64,000 bases of DNA from Planctomycetota bacterium (GTDB lineage: Bacteria; Planctomycetota; Planctomycetia; Gemmatales; Gemmataceae), in contig JACPPF010000101.1 of assembly GCA_016191165.1 (NCBI GenBank), forward strand, positions 24,042-88,041, read 5' to 3'. The position numbers were made by a program, and so were the translations under genes. Shown piece after piece: positions 33,625 to 43,032 of the stretch; the stretch's first letter is position 1, and the number at the start of each line of letters is the position of its first letter. The notes beneath the pieces are model-generated. The model worked only from the letters and a program-made list of their open reading frames with translations. It was not told the DNA's origin and searched no databases.

Positions 33625-36600
33625 ATGCCCATCAACCCGGTCCAATTTGCTCACGGCGTCTGCGACGAGTTCCTCCGGTACTTGTTCTCGGCGTTTCCGT
33701 TGTCCGACCCGGAACTGGCCGACCAAGCCCGCAAGCTCCTGGAACGTCCGTCGTCGCTCGACATCCCGCTGGTCAAGGGGCCGTTCATCTCGCTCTCGGA
33801 ATCGTTCGCCAAGGGGGAATCGGTTCAGAAGATGGCCAATGACGGCATCCTGCATTCCGTGATGCCAGGGCTGATCGGCTACCCGACGATGTATCTGCAC
33901 CAGCAACAGGTGTTCGAGGCCGTCCGAAGCAAGCAGCATGTTCTGGTCGCTACCGGCACGGGTTCGGGCAAGACGGAATCGTTCCTGTACCCGATCATTG
34001 ACGACCTGTTGCGTCAGCGGGACCAGGGGACCACGACCGGCTTGACGGCGATCCTCGTCTACCCCATGAACGCCCTGGCCAACGACCAGTTGGACCGTCT
34101 TCGGGACATGCTCGGCGGCACGGGCATCACCTTCGGCCAATGGGTCGGCACGACTCCTCGCAACGAAAGCGATGTGCAGGTTGATCGCTTCGAGGGTTCT
34201 TCTCGGCAGGCATTCCTTGACGCCCGGCGTAAACGCCGAGAAGAAGCCCAGACCGAGGATCGAGCCGTGCGCCCTCTGGCCCCGCTCGAAGAGTGCTGCT
34301 CCGAGGAAGACATCCAGACCCGGCAGCCTCGCATCCTGTTGACCAACTTCCGGCAACTCGAAGTCCTGACGACTCGCCTGCCCGACGTGCAGATGTTCGC
34401 CCAGGCCCCGCTCAAGTACCTCGTGTTTGACGAGGCACACACCTACGCCGGGGCGACGGGTGCGGAAGTAGCCTGCCTCGTGCGACGGCTGCGAGCCTTG
34501 GCTGGCAAAACGCCCGACCAGATCACTTGCATCGGCACGTCGGCCACACTCTCCGACCCCGCCAAGAAGGAGCAGGACAACGACGAAACGACCCGGCGCT
34601 TCGCCTCCCGTTTCTTCGGCGTCGATCCGAGCAAGGTGAAGCTGATTGGGGAATCGTATGTCCCCCGTCAGTGGCCGGATCGTCGTTACAAGCCGGTCGC
34701 TCCCGCTGGCGACGGCATGGCCCGCATCGGTCGGGTTCTGAGCGCCGTGACCGAGCCGGTGAACGTCGCTGTCATCAAGGGCGTTGTGGAAGAATTGACC
34801 GGGCAATACTTCGAGCCGGGAGAAAGCTGGCGGGACTCGCTGTTCAATCATTTGGTCACGAACGAATACGTTTTCCAGGCGACTCAAATCCTCAAGCAAC
34901 CTAAGTGGCTCGACAAGGCGGCGTGGAATACCTCGCAGCGCCTGGCGCTAGGGCGCTTGCCCGAAGGGGACCGGGCCAGCGCCGAGCTTCTGGCATATCT
35001 GGTGCTGGGAGCCGCCGCTCAAAAGAGTGGTGACTCGTTGCTGCGCCCCAAGGTGCATTTCTTTATCCGGGGCCTGGATGAGATGGTCGTGGCGCTCGAC
35101 GGAACCGAAGCTGCGCCAGCGATGAAACTGTTCCTGTCGCTGGCCGATGCGAAGGAGCATCACGCCGGTCGGCATGACGATTCCTTCTTCCCGGTGCTGA
35201 CGTGCCGAAGCTGCGGCCAGCACTTTTTCGAGAAGTGGTACAAAGACCTCGAATACTCCAGAGGGGCCAAGAACCAACTCAAGGACTTCGACCACGGCAA
35301 CGCCACGCAGAACGACGACGGCAGCGACAATGCGTACTGGTCCACGTCGCCCTCGGAAACCGGCACTCGGCTGATCGTCACCAACCGTCTGCTCGAAGAA
35401 GCTGATGGCGGTCCTTCAACGAAGTCCGGCAAATGGCCACGGGCATTCTTCTGTCGCCAGTGCGGGGCGATGCACCGTAGCCCTTCGCCACGCTGTTTGG
35501 CCGATGGCTGTGGCCACAAGGAGCCGGTTCTGCCGCTCATGGCGTTTGGTTCCGGCTTGTCGTCGTGTCCGTCTTGTAGTTCGACTTCGTTCCAGATCGG
35601 TGGTCGGAGCATCGAACCTGCCCGGAAGGTGCAGGCCGTGACGGTCGCCGACGTTCACATCTTGGCCCAGGCCATGATTAACGCCGCCCCGGATGGCCAC
35701 AAGAAGCTCATTATTTTCGCCGACAGCCGCCAGGATGCGGCGTTCCAGGCAGGCTGGATGCAGGATCACGCCCGGCGTATTCGCCTCCGGCACATGATGT
35801 ACTCCGTCATTGATGCCAGCGACAGCAGGCTGGCGCTCGATGGCGTCACTGACAAGCTGATGGACTTGTTCCGCAAGGATCAAAACCTGATCGACGCCTT
35901 GCTGCCTGAACTGACCGGCGAGGAGGCCCCGGCGACCTTCGGCCACAACAAATGGGTTCCAGTCCACAAGGCGCTGCGGTACATGGTGCTGCGTGAGTTC
36001 ACCACCGGCGTTCGCCGCACTGACTGCCTGGAGTCGATGGGGTTGGCACGCCTCGTCTACGACGGCGTGACGGTGCAGAGCAAGGGAATAAAGCAGTTGG
36101 CCGAGACGCTGGGCGTGTCGCCGCAAGAAGTGGTGGAAGGGGTCTGCCTTATCCTCGATAACTGGCGGCGGAATCGCATCCTCTTCTTCAGCGGCGACCC
36201 GATTTTCTCTCGCTACCATGCCAAGGATGATCCCTACATCCAGGCGGGTTTATTGCCCTTGCGGGACTTCCACCCCGAACGTCTGCTCCTGGAGCCAAAC
36301 GACAAAGACAAACACGCCCGGAGCATCCTCGCCCGAAAGGGGGCGTCGGCGATCCAAGCGCTGTTGAAGAAATGGGCTTCTCGCCCACAGAGCTTGGATG
36401 TGGATGCCGCCGCAGTCCTCCTGTGGGAGTTTCTCACGGTTGAGACGCACATTCTTCGCCGATTGAAAATTCGGTCCCGCAACGACGAAGAAATCGGCAT
36501 TGAAGTCTGGCAGATTGACGCCGCAAAAATGGTCGTGGAGAAGTGTCAGGAGCGCCATCGTTGCACAACATGCCAACGTCTCGCCACGAGGCCAGCGCCG

Positions 36601-39324
36601 AAGGCCGTCTGCACCCGGCACAACTGCCACGGCACGACCACGAACGAGCAGCCCAAGCAGGAAAACTACGATGTGTGGCTGATGGGGCGACCCTTCGTGA
36701 TGGTCAGCGCCGAAGAACACACGGCCCAGGTTCCGGGCGAAATCCGCAACCGCATCGAGAACGATTTCAAATCCCGGAATGGCCGCACCAACTGCCTCGT
36801 GGCGACCCCGACCCTGGAGATGGGCGTGAACATCGGGGCGCTCGACATGGCCCTGATGCGGAACGTGCCGCCACGCCCGGCGAACTACTGGCAACGAGCC
36901 GGTCGAGCCGGACGTGAGGAACGCATGGCGGTGGTCGTGACGTACTGCCGCCGCTCGCCGCACGACCGCTACTTCTTCGATGACCCGCTGCGCATCCTGG
37001 GCGGGGCGATTGAGGCTCCGACCTTCAACCTGCGTAATCCGCTGATGGTCGCCAAGCACATCCGGTCGGCGATTCTGTCCGAGTTGTTGCTCCGATCTCA
37101 GCAAGGAAACGGCCAGACCGAACGAATCCATGCGATCATCAAGGGGCTGTTTCCCCTCTTCATCCGTAACTACCTGTTGGATGAAGAAAATCACTTTCGA
37201 GAAACGCCGACCAGCACGGCCCCGTTGGGCGAGTTGCTTCGTGAGATCAAGGATTCCTTGGCAGATCGGTTGGTTGTCCTATTCGCCCAACACTGGCCGG
37301 AAGAGGCGGCTGAACTCGGATCACGGTCGGCCATCGAATCGGCCATTGGCGAAACCGCCAACGAACTCGATGTCGTCATTCGGCGATTGCACCGCCGCCT
37401 GAGTTGGGCCAGATCAACACGCTCCGACTTGCACCGCAAGAAGGACACGGGCCTGATCGAACGAGAAGAAGAACAACTGCTGCGGCGGTGCGATGAGTTC
37501 ATCAACTCCATCGTGACCTGCGACCGGGCCACCTACACGCTCATGGTCCTGGGGGCCGAAGGTTTCCTACCCGGCTACGGCGTGTACGAAGGCGGTGTGA
37601 AGGCGTCCGCTCGACGTGGCTTCGCTCGCCAATCTGGTCCTCGTGCCTTCGATCTTTCACGCAACAACGTGGTTGCCTTGCGGGAGTTCGTTCCCGGCAA
37701 CCGACTCTACGCCAATCGTGGCACGTTCTATGTGAGCCGGTATCACCTGGGGGCCGACGAGACGGCACGCATTCGCACGCTGCACGTCAACGTCGAGAAG
37801 AAGTACGTCACTGACCACGCTGGCGATGCGGCCTATGGGCAGTCAGGGGGCGTACCGATTGACGCACTGCCGCTGACCGACCTGGACCTGGCGCACGAAA
37901 GCCGGATCACCGAGGACGAGAACCTGCGATTCTCGATGCCCGTCTCCGTGATGGGTAGGCTTCGCAAACGCAATCGTGGCGGCAAGGCGCTAAAGATCGG
38001 CGACCAGGAAGTTGGCCACGTTCGAGGCCAGGGAATCGAACTCGTGAATCTCGGCGAAGCTGGCCGGGTGAAACAGCGTGAACTCGGCCACTGGATTTGT
38101 TCGGTCTGCGGCGCTGCCAAGACCCCGTATGCCGTGCCTGCGGAGATTGCACATTTCTTGAAGATTCACAAGGAGCGCTGCGGAAAAGACGTGGCCCGCC
38201 TCGCACTTGCGGTGCAAGCCGACGTGGACATGCTCCAGTTTCACGCCGTTGCCGATGAAGCGGAAGGAATCAACATCGGTGAGGCGATCCGCACGGCGGC
38301 GACCCGCCTGCTCGACATGGGGACGGACGACGTGCAACTGCTGATCGTGCAGAAGTCGGACGACAAGCTCGATCTGCTGATTTACGACCCGATGCCGGGC
38401 GGATCAGGGTTGCTCGAACAGATGCTCGCCCGCTGGCAGGAACTCATCGCCACGGCAAAGGAGTTGTTGGCCGGTTGCGTGCAAGGGTGCGAGACGGCGT
38501 GCTATTCATGCCTCAAGACGTTCCGCAACCAGTTTCATCACGAGATGCTGAATCGCCACAAGGCTCTCGAATTGATGGAGCGGTTGAACTGTCCCCCGGA
38601 AGGGTATCGGGACATCGTGCCGCTGTTCGAGGAAGAACGCCTGGAAACCGGCACTCCATCGAATAATCCAGAGGCTCGTCTGCTGCGGTTGCTCCACGAT
38701 CATCATTTCCCATCGGGCGAATGCCGCAAACGGATCACAACATCGCTCGGCATCGCCACGGAGCCGGATTGGGTTCACGAGCCGACGAAAGTAACGGTCT
38801 ACCTCGACGGCATGAGCCGTGGGCTGCATGGCGATCCCAACGTCGCCCGTAAGGACCAGATCATTCGACAAGCCGTGGAACTCGATGGCTACACGGTCAT
38901 CGTCGTTCAAAGCCGTGACCTCGACGACCCGCAGGCGGTGCGGTTGCACTTGCGCAACATCGCACAGGCGATGGGCGAGACGAATCTGCCGGTGTTTGGC
39001 GACGGGGAATTATCTTCCGCTTCGTCTATCGCCCTCTCTGTGGCCGATGAGCTTTTGGCATATTGCGACGAACGCTGCAAGGACTTGATCCGGGCGTGCG
39101 GACAGAACGGGAAGTCGCTGCCGGAAGTCGGCTACGAGCTTCAAGACGATCAAGGCCGAGTTTGCGCCGAGGCCGAGCTTGCGTGGCCATCGAAGAAGCT
39201 GGCTGTTCTCGTCCCGGAACATTCGGACGCAGCAGCGGCATTCAAGAGCCAAGGCTGGAAGGTGTTTTCGGTCGATGACCTCGCCGCTCAGAGTCAACAA
39301 CTGCTGGATTCTTTGTCGGAGTGA
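33625..39324 (+). CDS. DEAD/DEAH helicase with DUF1998 and nuclease-like C-terminus
   Basis: 1899 residues. Walker A ATGTGSGKTE is at 109-118 and DEAH at about 268-271 (LVFDEAHTYAGATG). The C-terminal helicase lobe is at about 1057-1098 (TPTLEMGVNIG, QRAGRAGREE), and the DUF1998 Cys-rich module is near 1530-1650 (GCVQGCETACYSCLKTF). The last 230 residues contain VTVYLDGMSRGLHGDP and an acidic/basic helix-strand run that resembles Vsr/DUF559-like endonuclease folds. Helicase and DUF1998 are separate proteins (DrmA and DrmB) in DISARM; here they are one. It starts next to the unknown pair and ends 6 bases before the UvrD gene. Confidence 0.88.
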   Translation: MPINPVQFAHGVCDEFLRYLFSAFPLSDPELADQARKLLERPSSLDIPLVKGPFISLSESFAKGESVQKMANDGILHSVMPGLIGYPTMYLHQQQVFEAVRSKQHVLVATGTGSGKTESFLYPIIDDLLRQRDQGTTTGLTAILVYPMNALANDQLDRLRDMLGGTGITFGQWVGTTPRNESDVQVDRFEGSSRQAFLDARRKRREEAQTEDRAVRPLAPLEECCSEEDIQTRQPRILLTNFRQLEVLTTRLPDVQMFAQAPLKYLVFDEAHTYAGATGAEVACLVRRLRALAGKTPDQITCIGTSATLSDPAKKEQDNDETTRRFASRFFGVDPSKVKLIGESYVPRQWPDRRYKPVAPAGDGMARIGRVLSAVTEPVNVAVIKGVVEELTGQYFEPGESWRDSLFNHLVTNEYVFQATQILKQPKWLDKAAWNTSQRLALGRLPEGDRASAELLAYLVLGAAAQKSGDSLLRPKVHFFIRGLDEMVVALDGTEAAPAMKLFLSLADAKEHHAGRHDDSFFPVLTCRSCGQHFFEKWYKDLEYSRGAKNQLKDFDHGNATQNDDGSDNAYWSTSPSETGTRLIVTNRLLEEADGGPSTKSGKWPRAFFCRQCGAMHRSPSPRCLADGCGHKEPVLPLMAFGSGLSSCPSCSSTSFQIGGRSIEPARKVQAVTVADVHILAQAMINAAPDGHKKLIIFADSRQDAAFQAGWMQDHARRIRLRHMMYSVIDASDSRLALDGVTDKLMDLFRKDQNLIDALLPELTGEEAPATFGHNKWVPVHKALRYMVLREFTTGVRRTDCLESMGLARLVYDGVTVQSKGIKQLAETLGVSPQEVVEGVCLILDNWRRNRILFFSGDPIFSRYHAKDDPYIQAGLLPLRDFHPERLLLEPNDKDKHARSILARKGASAIQALLKKWASRPQSLDVDAAAVLLWEFLTVETHILRRLKIRSRNDEEIGIEVWQIDAAKMVVEKCQERHRCTTCQRLATRPAPKAVCTRHNCHGTTTNEQPKQENYDVWLMGRPFVMVSAEEHTAQVPGEIRNRIENDFKSRNGRTNCLVATPTLEMGVNIGALDMALMRNVPPRPANYWQRAGRAGREERMAVVVTYCRRSPHDRYFFDDPLRILGGAIEAPTFNLRNPLMVAKHIRSAILSELLLRSQQGNGQTERIHAIIKGLFPLFIRNYLLDEENHFRETPTSTAPLGELLREIKDSLADRLVVLFAQHWPEEAAELGSRSAIESAIGETANELDVVIRRLHRRLSWARSTRSDLHRKKDTGLIEREEEQLLRRCDEFINSIVTCDRATYTLMVLGAEGFLPGYGVYEGGVKASARRGFARQSGPRAFDLSRNNVVALREFVPGNRLYANRGTFYVSRYHLGADETARIRTLHVNVEKKYVTDHAGDAAYGQSGGVPIDALPLTDLDLAHESRITEDENLRFSMPVSVMGRLRKRNRGGKALKIGDQEVGHVRGQGIELVNLGEAGRVKQRELGHWICSVCGAAKTPYAVPAEIAHFLKIHKERCGKDVARLALAVQADVDMLQFHAVADEAEGINIGEAIRTAATRLLDMGTDDVQLLIVQKSDDKLDLLIYDPMPGGSGLLEQMLARWQELIATAKELLAGCVQGCETACYSCLKTFRNQFHHEMLNRHKALELMERLNCPPEGYRDIVPLFEEERLETGTPSNNPEARLLRLLHDHHFPSGECRKRITTSLGIATEPDWVHEPTKVTVYLDGMSRGLHGDPNVARKDQIIRQAVELDGYTVIVVQSRDLDDPQAVRLHLRNIAQAMGETNLPVFGDGELSSASSIALSVADELLAYCDERCKDLIRACGQNGKSLPEVGYELQDDQGRVCAEAELAWPSKKLAVLVPEHSDAAAAFKSQGWKVFSVDDLAAQSQQLLDSLSE

Positions 39325-39330
39325 CCTGCG

Positions 39331-41427
39331 ATGCCCACCGTTGCCATCGCCAGCGATTTTCTCGAAGCCTACGCTCGGATTCCCCGTGCGCAGCAGAAGA
39401 AGGTCCGTGAATTCACCGAGAAGTTCCAGGCCAACCCCAAGGCCCCAAGCATCAATTACGAGAAAATCCACGCCGTCAAGGACGACAGAGTGCGAACGGT
39501 CAGGATTGACCAGCAATATCGAGCCATCATCCTGCACCCCGGCAAAGCGGATGTGTTTGTTCTCGTCTGGGTGGACAACCACGACGAAGCGATGGATTGG
39601 GCCAAGAACCGCACCTTCGAGATCAACCCGGTCACGGGGTCATTGCAGGTCTTCAACGTCAGCGAGGCGGAACAAGCCGTCGTGCCTACGAAGAAGAAGT
39701 CGGTGGGCCTGCTCGACCATTTCGATGACGAGTTGCTGCTTTCCTTCGGCCTGCCCGTGGTGCTGCTGCCAGCGGTGCGTGGCGTTCGACAGCCGGACGA
39801 TTTGCTCGCTCTCAACAAGCACCTGCCTGCGGAATGCGCCGAGGCTCTGATGTGGCTGGTTGAAGGATTGCCGCCCGAAGAAGTTCGAGAAGCGGTCGCC
39901 ACTCAGAAGAAGAAACAGGTGGACACGACGGACTTGGCGAAGGCGTTGGAACACCCGGATTCTCGACGCCGGTTCGTCACGATCCTGTCGGACAAGGATT
40001 TGACGGCCATCCTGAATGCCCCACTGGAGAAGTGGCGGGTCTTTCTGCACCCAAGCCAGGAAAAGCTCGTCTCGAAAGAATTCAAAGGCCCAGCCAGGGT
40101 TCTCGGAGGCGCTGGCACGGGGAAGACCGTTGTGGCCATGCACCGTGCCAAGCACCTGTCCAATAATGTGTTCACGGCAAAAGACGACCGCATCCTATTC
40201 ACAACCTACACGGCCAATCTTGCGCAGAACGTCGAGGAAATCCTTTCGACGCTCTGCCCTGAATGCAAGGACCGGATCGAGACGATTCACCTGCACTCGT
40301 GGGCTGCTCGGTTCATGAAAAGCCACGGGGCCGGGTTCGACATCGCCTACGGTGAAGACCTCGATGACTGCTGGGAACAAGCATGGGCAGGGGTCGAAGA
40401 GACGGCCTTCGATGTTGGGTTTCTCAGGCAGGAGTGGGAACAGGTGGTTCAGGCCAACGGCATTGAAACCTTGGCCAACTATCTCAAAGTTCCTCGTACT
40501 GGCCGGGGCCATACGCTCACCCGACCGCAGCGGGGCCGGGTCTGGAAAGTGTTTGAACGCTACCAGCAAGTTCTCGCCCAGCGGGGTAAACAGGAATGGC
40601 TCCAGGCGATTCGCACCACTCGCCGCTATATCGAAGAGAAGAAGCCATCGTTGCCTTATCGAGCCGTCGTGGTGGACGAGGCCCAGGACTTCCACGCTGA
40701 AGAATGGAAGCTGATTCGTGCCTTAGTCCCGGCAGGTGCGAATGATCTTTTTCTGGTCGGAGATGCGCACCAGCGCATTTATGGCCGCAAGGTGGCGCTG
40801 AGTCGCTGTGGGATTCAGATTCAAGGGCGATCCAGCAAGCTGCGGATCAACTACCGCACAACCGAGCAAATCCGGGCCTGGGCGATGGCCATGCTGAAAG
40901 GCGTCGAGGTTGATGACCTGGACGGAGATAAAGACACAGCGCAAGGCTACAAGTCGCTTCTTTCGGGATCGAAACCCGAACAGCACCATTTCTCGACCAG
41001 CGAGAAAGAGCAGGAGTTTCTTGCCGGGAAGCTCAAGGAATTGCTCAAGGACCGAAGCCCAGAAGACATCTGCATCGTGGCAAGGACAGCCAAGATGCTC
41101 AAAGACGATTATCAGGGGTTGCTCCAGAGCCTAGCCATAACCCATACGGTTCTGGACAAGAACAAAAGCGCCGCAGGCGGCGGGGTCCGGCTTGCAACCA
41201 TGCACCGAGTCAAGGGCCTGGAGTTTCCCGTCATGATCCTGGCGGGCATGAACTCGAAGACGATGCCTCTCCGTGTTGCGTCGGTTGAAGGCGATCCAAC
41301 CAGCAAGGCGGAACACGAAGATCGGGAGCGGTCGTTGCTGTTCGTTGCGGCGACGAGAGCTAGAGATCAGTTGCTCGTGACTTCGTGGGGATCGCCGAGT
41401 CCATTCTTGGCTGCCCTGGGAAAGTAA
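39331..41427 (+). CDS. UvrD-like helicase with N-terminal RelE/ParE-like domain
   Basis: 698 residues. Residues 1-105 look like a RelE/ParE-superfamily toxin fold (YARIPRAQQKKVREFTEKF, RTVRIDQQYRAIIL). The remainder is a superfamily 1 helicase with Walker A GGAGTGKT at about 259-266, the VVDEAQDF motif II near 447, and the C-terminal MHRVKGLEFPVMILAG and ERSLLFVAATRARDQLLVTS motifs. The toxin-like module may act as an RNA- or DNA-binding adapter rather than a toxin. It is co-directional with the preceding gene and 6 bases downstream. Confidence 0.85.
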   Translation: MPTVAIASDFLEAYARIPRAQQKKVREFTEKFQANPKAPSINYEKIHAVKDDRVRTVRIDQQYRAIILHPGKADVFVLVWVDNHDEAMDWAKNRTFEINPVTGSLQVFNVSEAEQAVVPTKKKSVGLLDHFDDELLLSFGLPVVLLPAVRGVRQPDDLLALNKHLPAECAEALMWLVEGLPPEEVREAVATQKKKQVDTTDLAKALEHPDSRRRFVTILSDKDLTAILNAPLEKWRVFLHPSQEKLVSKEFKGPARVLGGAGTGKTVVAMHRAKHLSNNVFTAKDDRILFTTYTANLAQNVEEILSTLCPECKDRIETIHLHSWAARFMKSHGAGFDIAYGEDLDDCWEQAWAGVEETAFDVGFLRQEWEQVVQANGIETLANYLKVPRTGRGHTLTRPQRGRVWKVFERYQQVLAQRGKQEWLQAIRTTRRYIEEKKPSLPYRAVVVDEAQDFHAEEWKLIRALVPAGANDLFLVGDAHQRIYGRKVALSRCGIQIQGRSSKLRINYRTTEQIRAWAMAMLKGVEVDDLDGDKDTAQGYKSLLSGSKPEQHHFSTSEKEQEFLAGKLKELLKDRSPEDICIVARTAKMLKDDYQGLLQSLAITHTVLDKNKSAAGGGVRLATMHRVKGLEFPVMILAGMNSKTMPLRVASVEGDPTSKAEHEDRERSLLFVAATRARDQLLVTSWGSPSPFLAALGK

Positions 41428-41465
41428 TCGCACAACCACCGCCGACAATGAGCGACAGAAGGAAT

Positions 41466-41798
41466 ATGACCGACGACCTTCCGATCCGTGATCCCGACCA
41501 GATTCGGCTGGACTGCGCCCGGAAGGTCCGGGCCGTCCAGGTCAGCGACCACTTCCAGGCGATCCTGGGCTGCCTGCTGCGTGAAGACTGGACCACGCCC
41601 AGACTGGTCGAGATGGTCATCACGCCGGACGGCCACTTGCTCGGTCGTTGCGATGGCGAGGCAGCGTTCAAGGCGTTCTTGGGCGCATCCGCAGACCTCA
41701 TCAAGAACATCCACGGCGTTGCGCCCGTCGCCGAACTCGATGGCGACGAAGTGGGCTTTCTCGTGGCGAAGGTTGCTGAGATTAAGAGGCAGAAGTAG
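41466..41798 (+). CDS. Small hypothetical protein upstream of TIR gene
   Basis: 110 residues. The N-terminus is acidic and the middle is helix-rich (FQAILGCLLREDWTTPRLVE). No family recognised. The ATG at 41466 is preceded by AAGGA. It is co-directional with the UvrD gene and ends 9 bases before the TIR gene, so it may belong to the TIR module. Confidence 0.55.
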   Translation: MTDDLPIRDPDQIRLDCARKVRAVQVSDHFQAILGCLLREDWTTPRLVEMVITPDGHLLGRCDGEAAFKAFLGASADLIKNIHGVAPVAELDGDEVGFLVAKVAEIKRQK

Positions 41799-41807
41799 AG
41801 GCTAAAG

Positions 41808-43016
41808 ATGGTGTGGGACATATTCATCAGCCACGCTTCGGAAGACAAAGACGCCGTGGCTCGTCCGTTGGCTGACACGTTGATCCAGCATGGACTCAAC
41901 GTATGGTACGACGAGTACACCTTGACCTTGGGGGACAGCCTTCGCCGGTCCATTGACAAAGGGCTGGCCGGTTCTCGATACGGGCTGGTCATTCTCAGCC
42001 CCCATTTCTTCGAGAAGGAGTGGACCCAAAAGGAACTGGATGGACTCGTCGCCAGAGAAGACGGCTCCGAAAAACGCATTCTCCCGGTATGGCACAACGT
42101 CAACCGGAAGGATGTCGTGTCGTTCTCACCGCCGCTGGCAGACAAGCTCGGCGTCTCCACCACCAAAGGACTGGATCACGTCGTCCGGGAGATCATTCGG
42201 GTGCTGAAGCCCGCTACCTTGACAAAGCCCGCAACTGAAGCGACCAAGGGTAAGCGGCCAGGACCGAAGAAGAAGGCGGGATTGTCTTCATCTGTTGCAA
42301 AGCGGAGGCCAGTGGCAACATGGGTCATGCTCGACCGCTTCTTCTTCCAGGCGAGTGGCGTTCAACAGACCCATGATGGCGAGTTCTTTATCGAGGTTGT
42401 TCCGAGTAGCACCGAAGAGGAGGCCGACCTGCAATCGCTTTGCCCAAGCCGTCACGGTGGAAGCTCCAGCGTACCGTTTGCAGTCCGAAATGACGCCCAC
42501 CTTGTCCATGTAAAGAAGTGTGAGAAGGAACTGGCCGGTCGCTCGGCCAAGTGGAAACTCACCCTCGCTCCCGATGACCGTAACTTTGGAAGCGGCGGGA
42601 TTGAGGCGACGATCAACGAAGGCGGTAAATCGCACACGCCAGAGGAGATTGCTCGGCTGCGTGCCGGTCGGCTGCTTCTGAACGATCCGCCCCTCCAAGA
42701 GCATGATCGCAGGAGTTTCCATCATTCACTGGTCGAGAGTGCCATTACTGGCTCCGGCAAGTATCCGGTTCGTGCGAGCGTAATTCGCTCGATATTTGAT
42801 TCTTTCGGCAAGCGGTCCCATTGGAGAGAACTTGCCCGCCTACAGGCGGTCTTTCTCCTCAAGGCGACGGGGACGGTGGAAAGCATCCTCGACCTGACCA
42901 TAGGGCCGGTGCGAGCGGGGCAGGTCGCCGTGACGTTTCGTGGGCGTCGGCGATCACCATATACGGGAAAGGAACCGATCCCGGTTGAAGTCTCCGGGGA
43001 GTGCAAATTGAAGTGA
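41808..43016 (+). CDS. TIR-domain protein with unknown C-terminal domain
   Basis: 402 residues. Residues 3-130 are a canonical TIR domain (WDIFISHASEDKDAVARPLA, GLVILSPHFF), with the expected catalytic Glu76 in EWTQKELDGL. Residues 150-402 form an unrelated domain that begins after a Lys/Pro-rich linker (GKRPGPKKKAG). TIR proteins of bacterial defence usually cleave NAD or make signalling nucleotides upon infection. The following gene at 43033 may be its sensor or partner. Confidence 0.88.
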   Translation: MVWDIFISHASEDKDAVARPLADTLIQHGLNVWYDEYTLTLGDSLRRSIDKGLAGSRYGLVILSPHFFEKEWTQKELDGLVAREDGSEKRILPVWHNVNRKDVVSFSPPLADKLGVSTTKGLDHVVREIIRVLKPATLTKPATEATKGKRPGPKKKAGLSSSVAKRRPVATWVMLDRFFFQASGVQQTHDGEFFIEVVPSSTEEEADLQSLCPSRHGGSSSVPFAVRNDAHLVHVKKCEKELAGRSAKWKLTLAPDDRNFGSGGIEATINEGGKSHTPEEIARLRAGRLLLNDPPLQEHDRRSFHHSLVESAITGSGKYPVRASVIRSIFDSFGKRSHWRELARLQAVFLLKATGTVESILDLTIGPVRAGQVAVTFRGRRRSPYTGKEPIPVEVSGECKLK

Positions 43017-43032
43017 CACCAGGGAGAAAACC

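Noticed and set aside
33432..33635. 67-residue minus-strand ORF in the divergent region
   Set aside because: No ribosome site or family; overlaps the start of the helicase gene.
33586..34899. 437-residue minus-strand frame
   Set aside because: Covers the 5' end of the helicase-DUF1998 gene in antisense; typical shadow of GC-rich coding DNA.
17540..41427. Classical class 1 DISARM
   Set aside because: drmA and drmB are fused, drmC is not seen and extra motors and unknown genes are present; I keep it as DISARM-related only.
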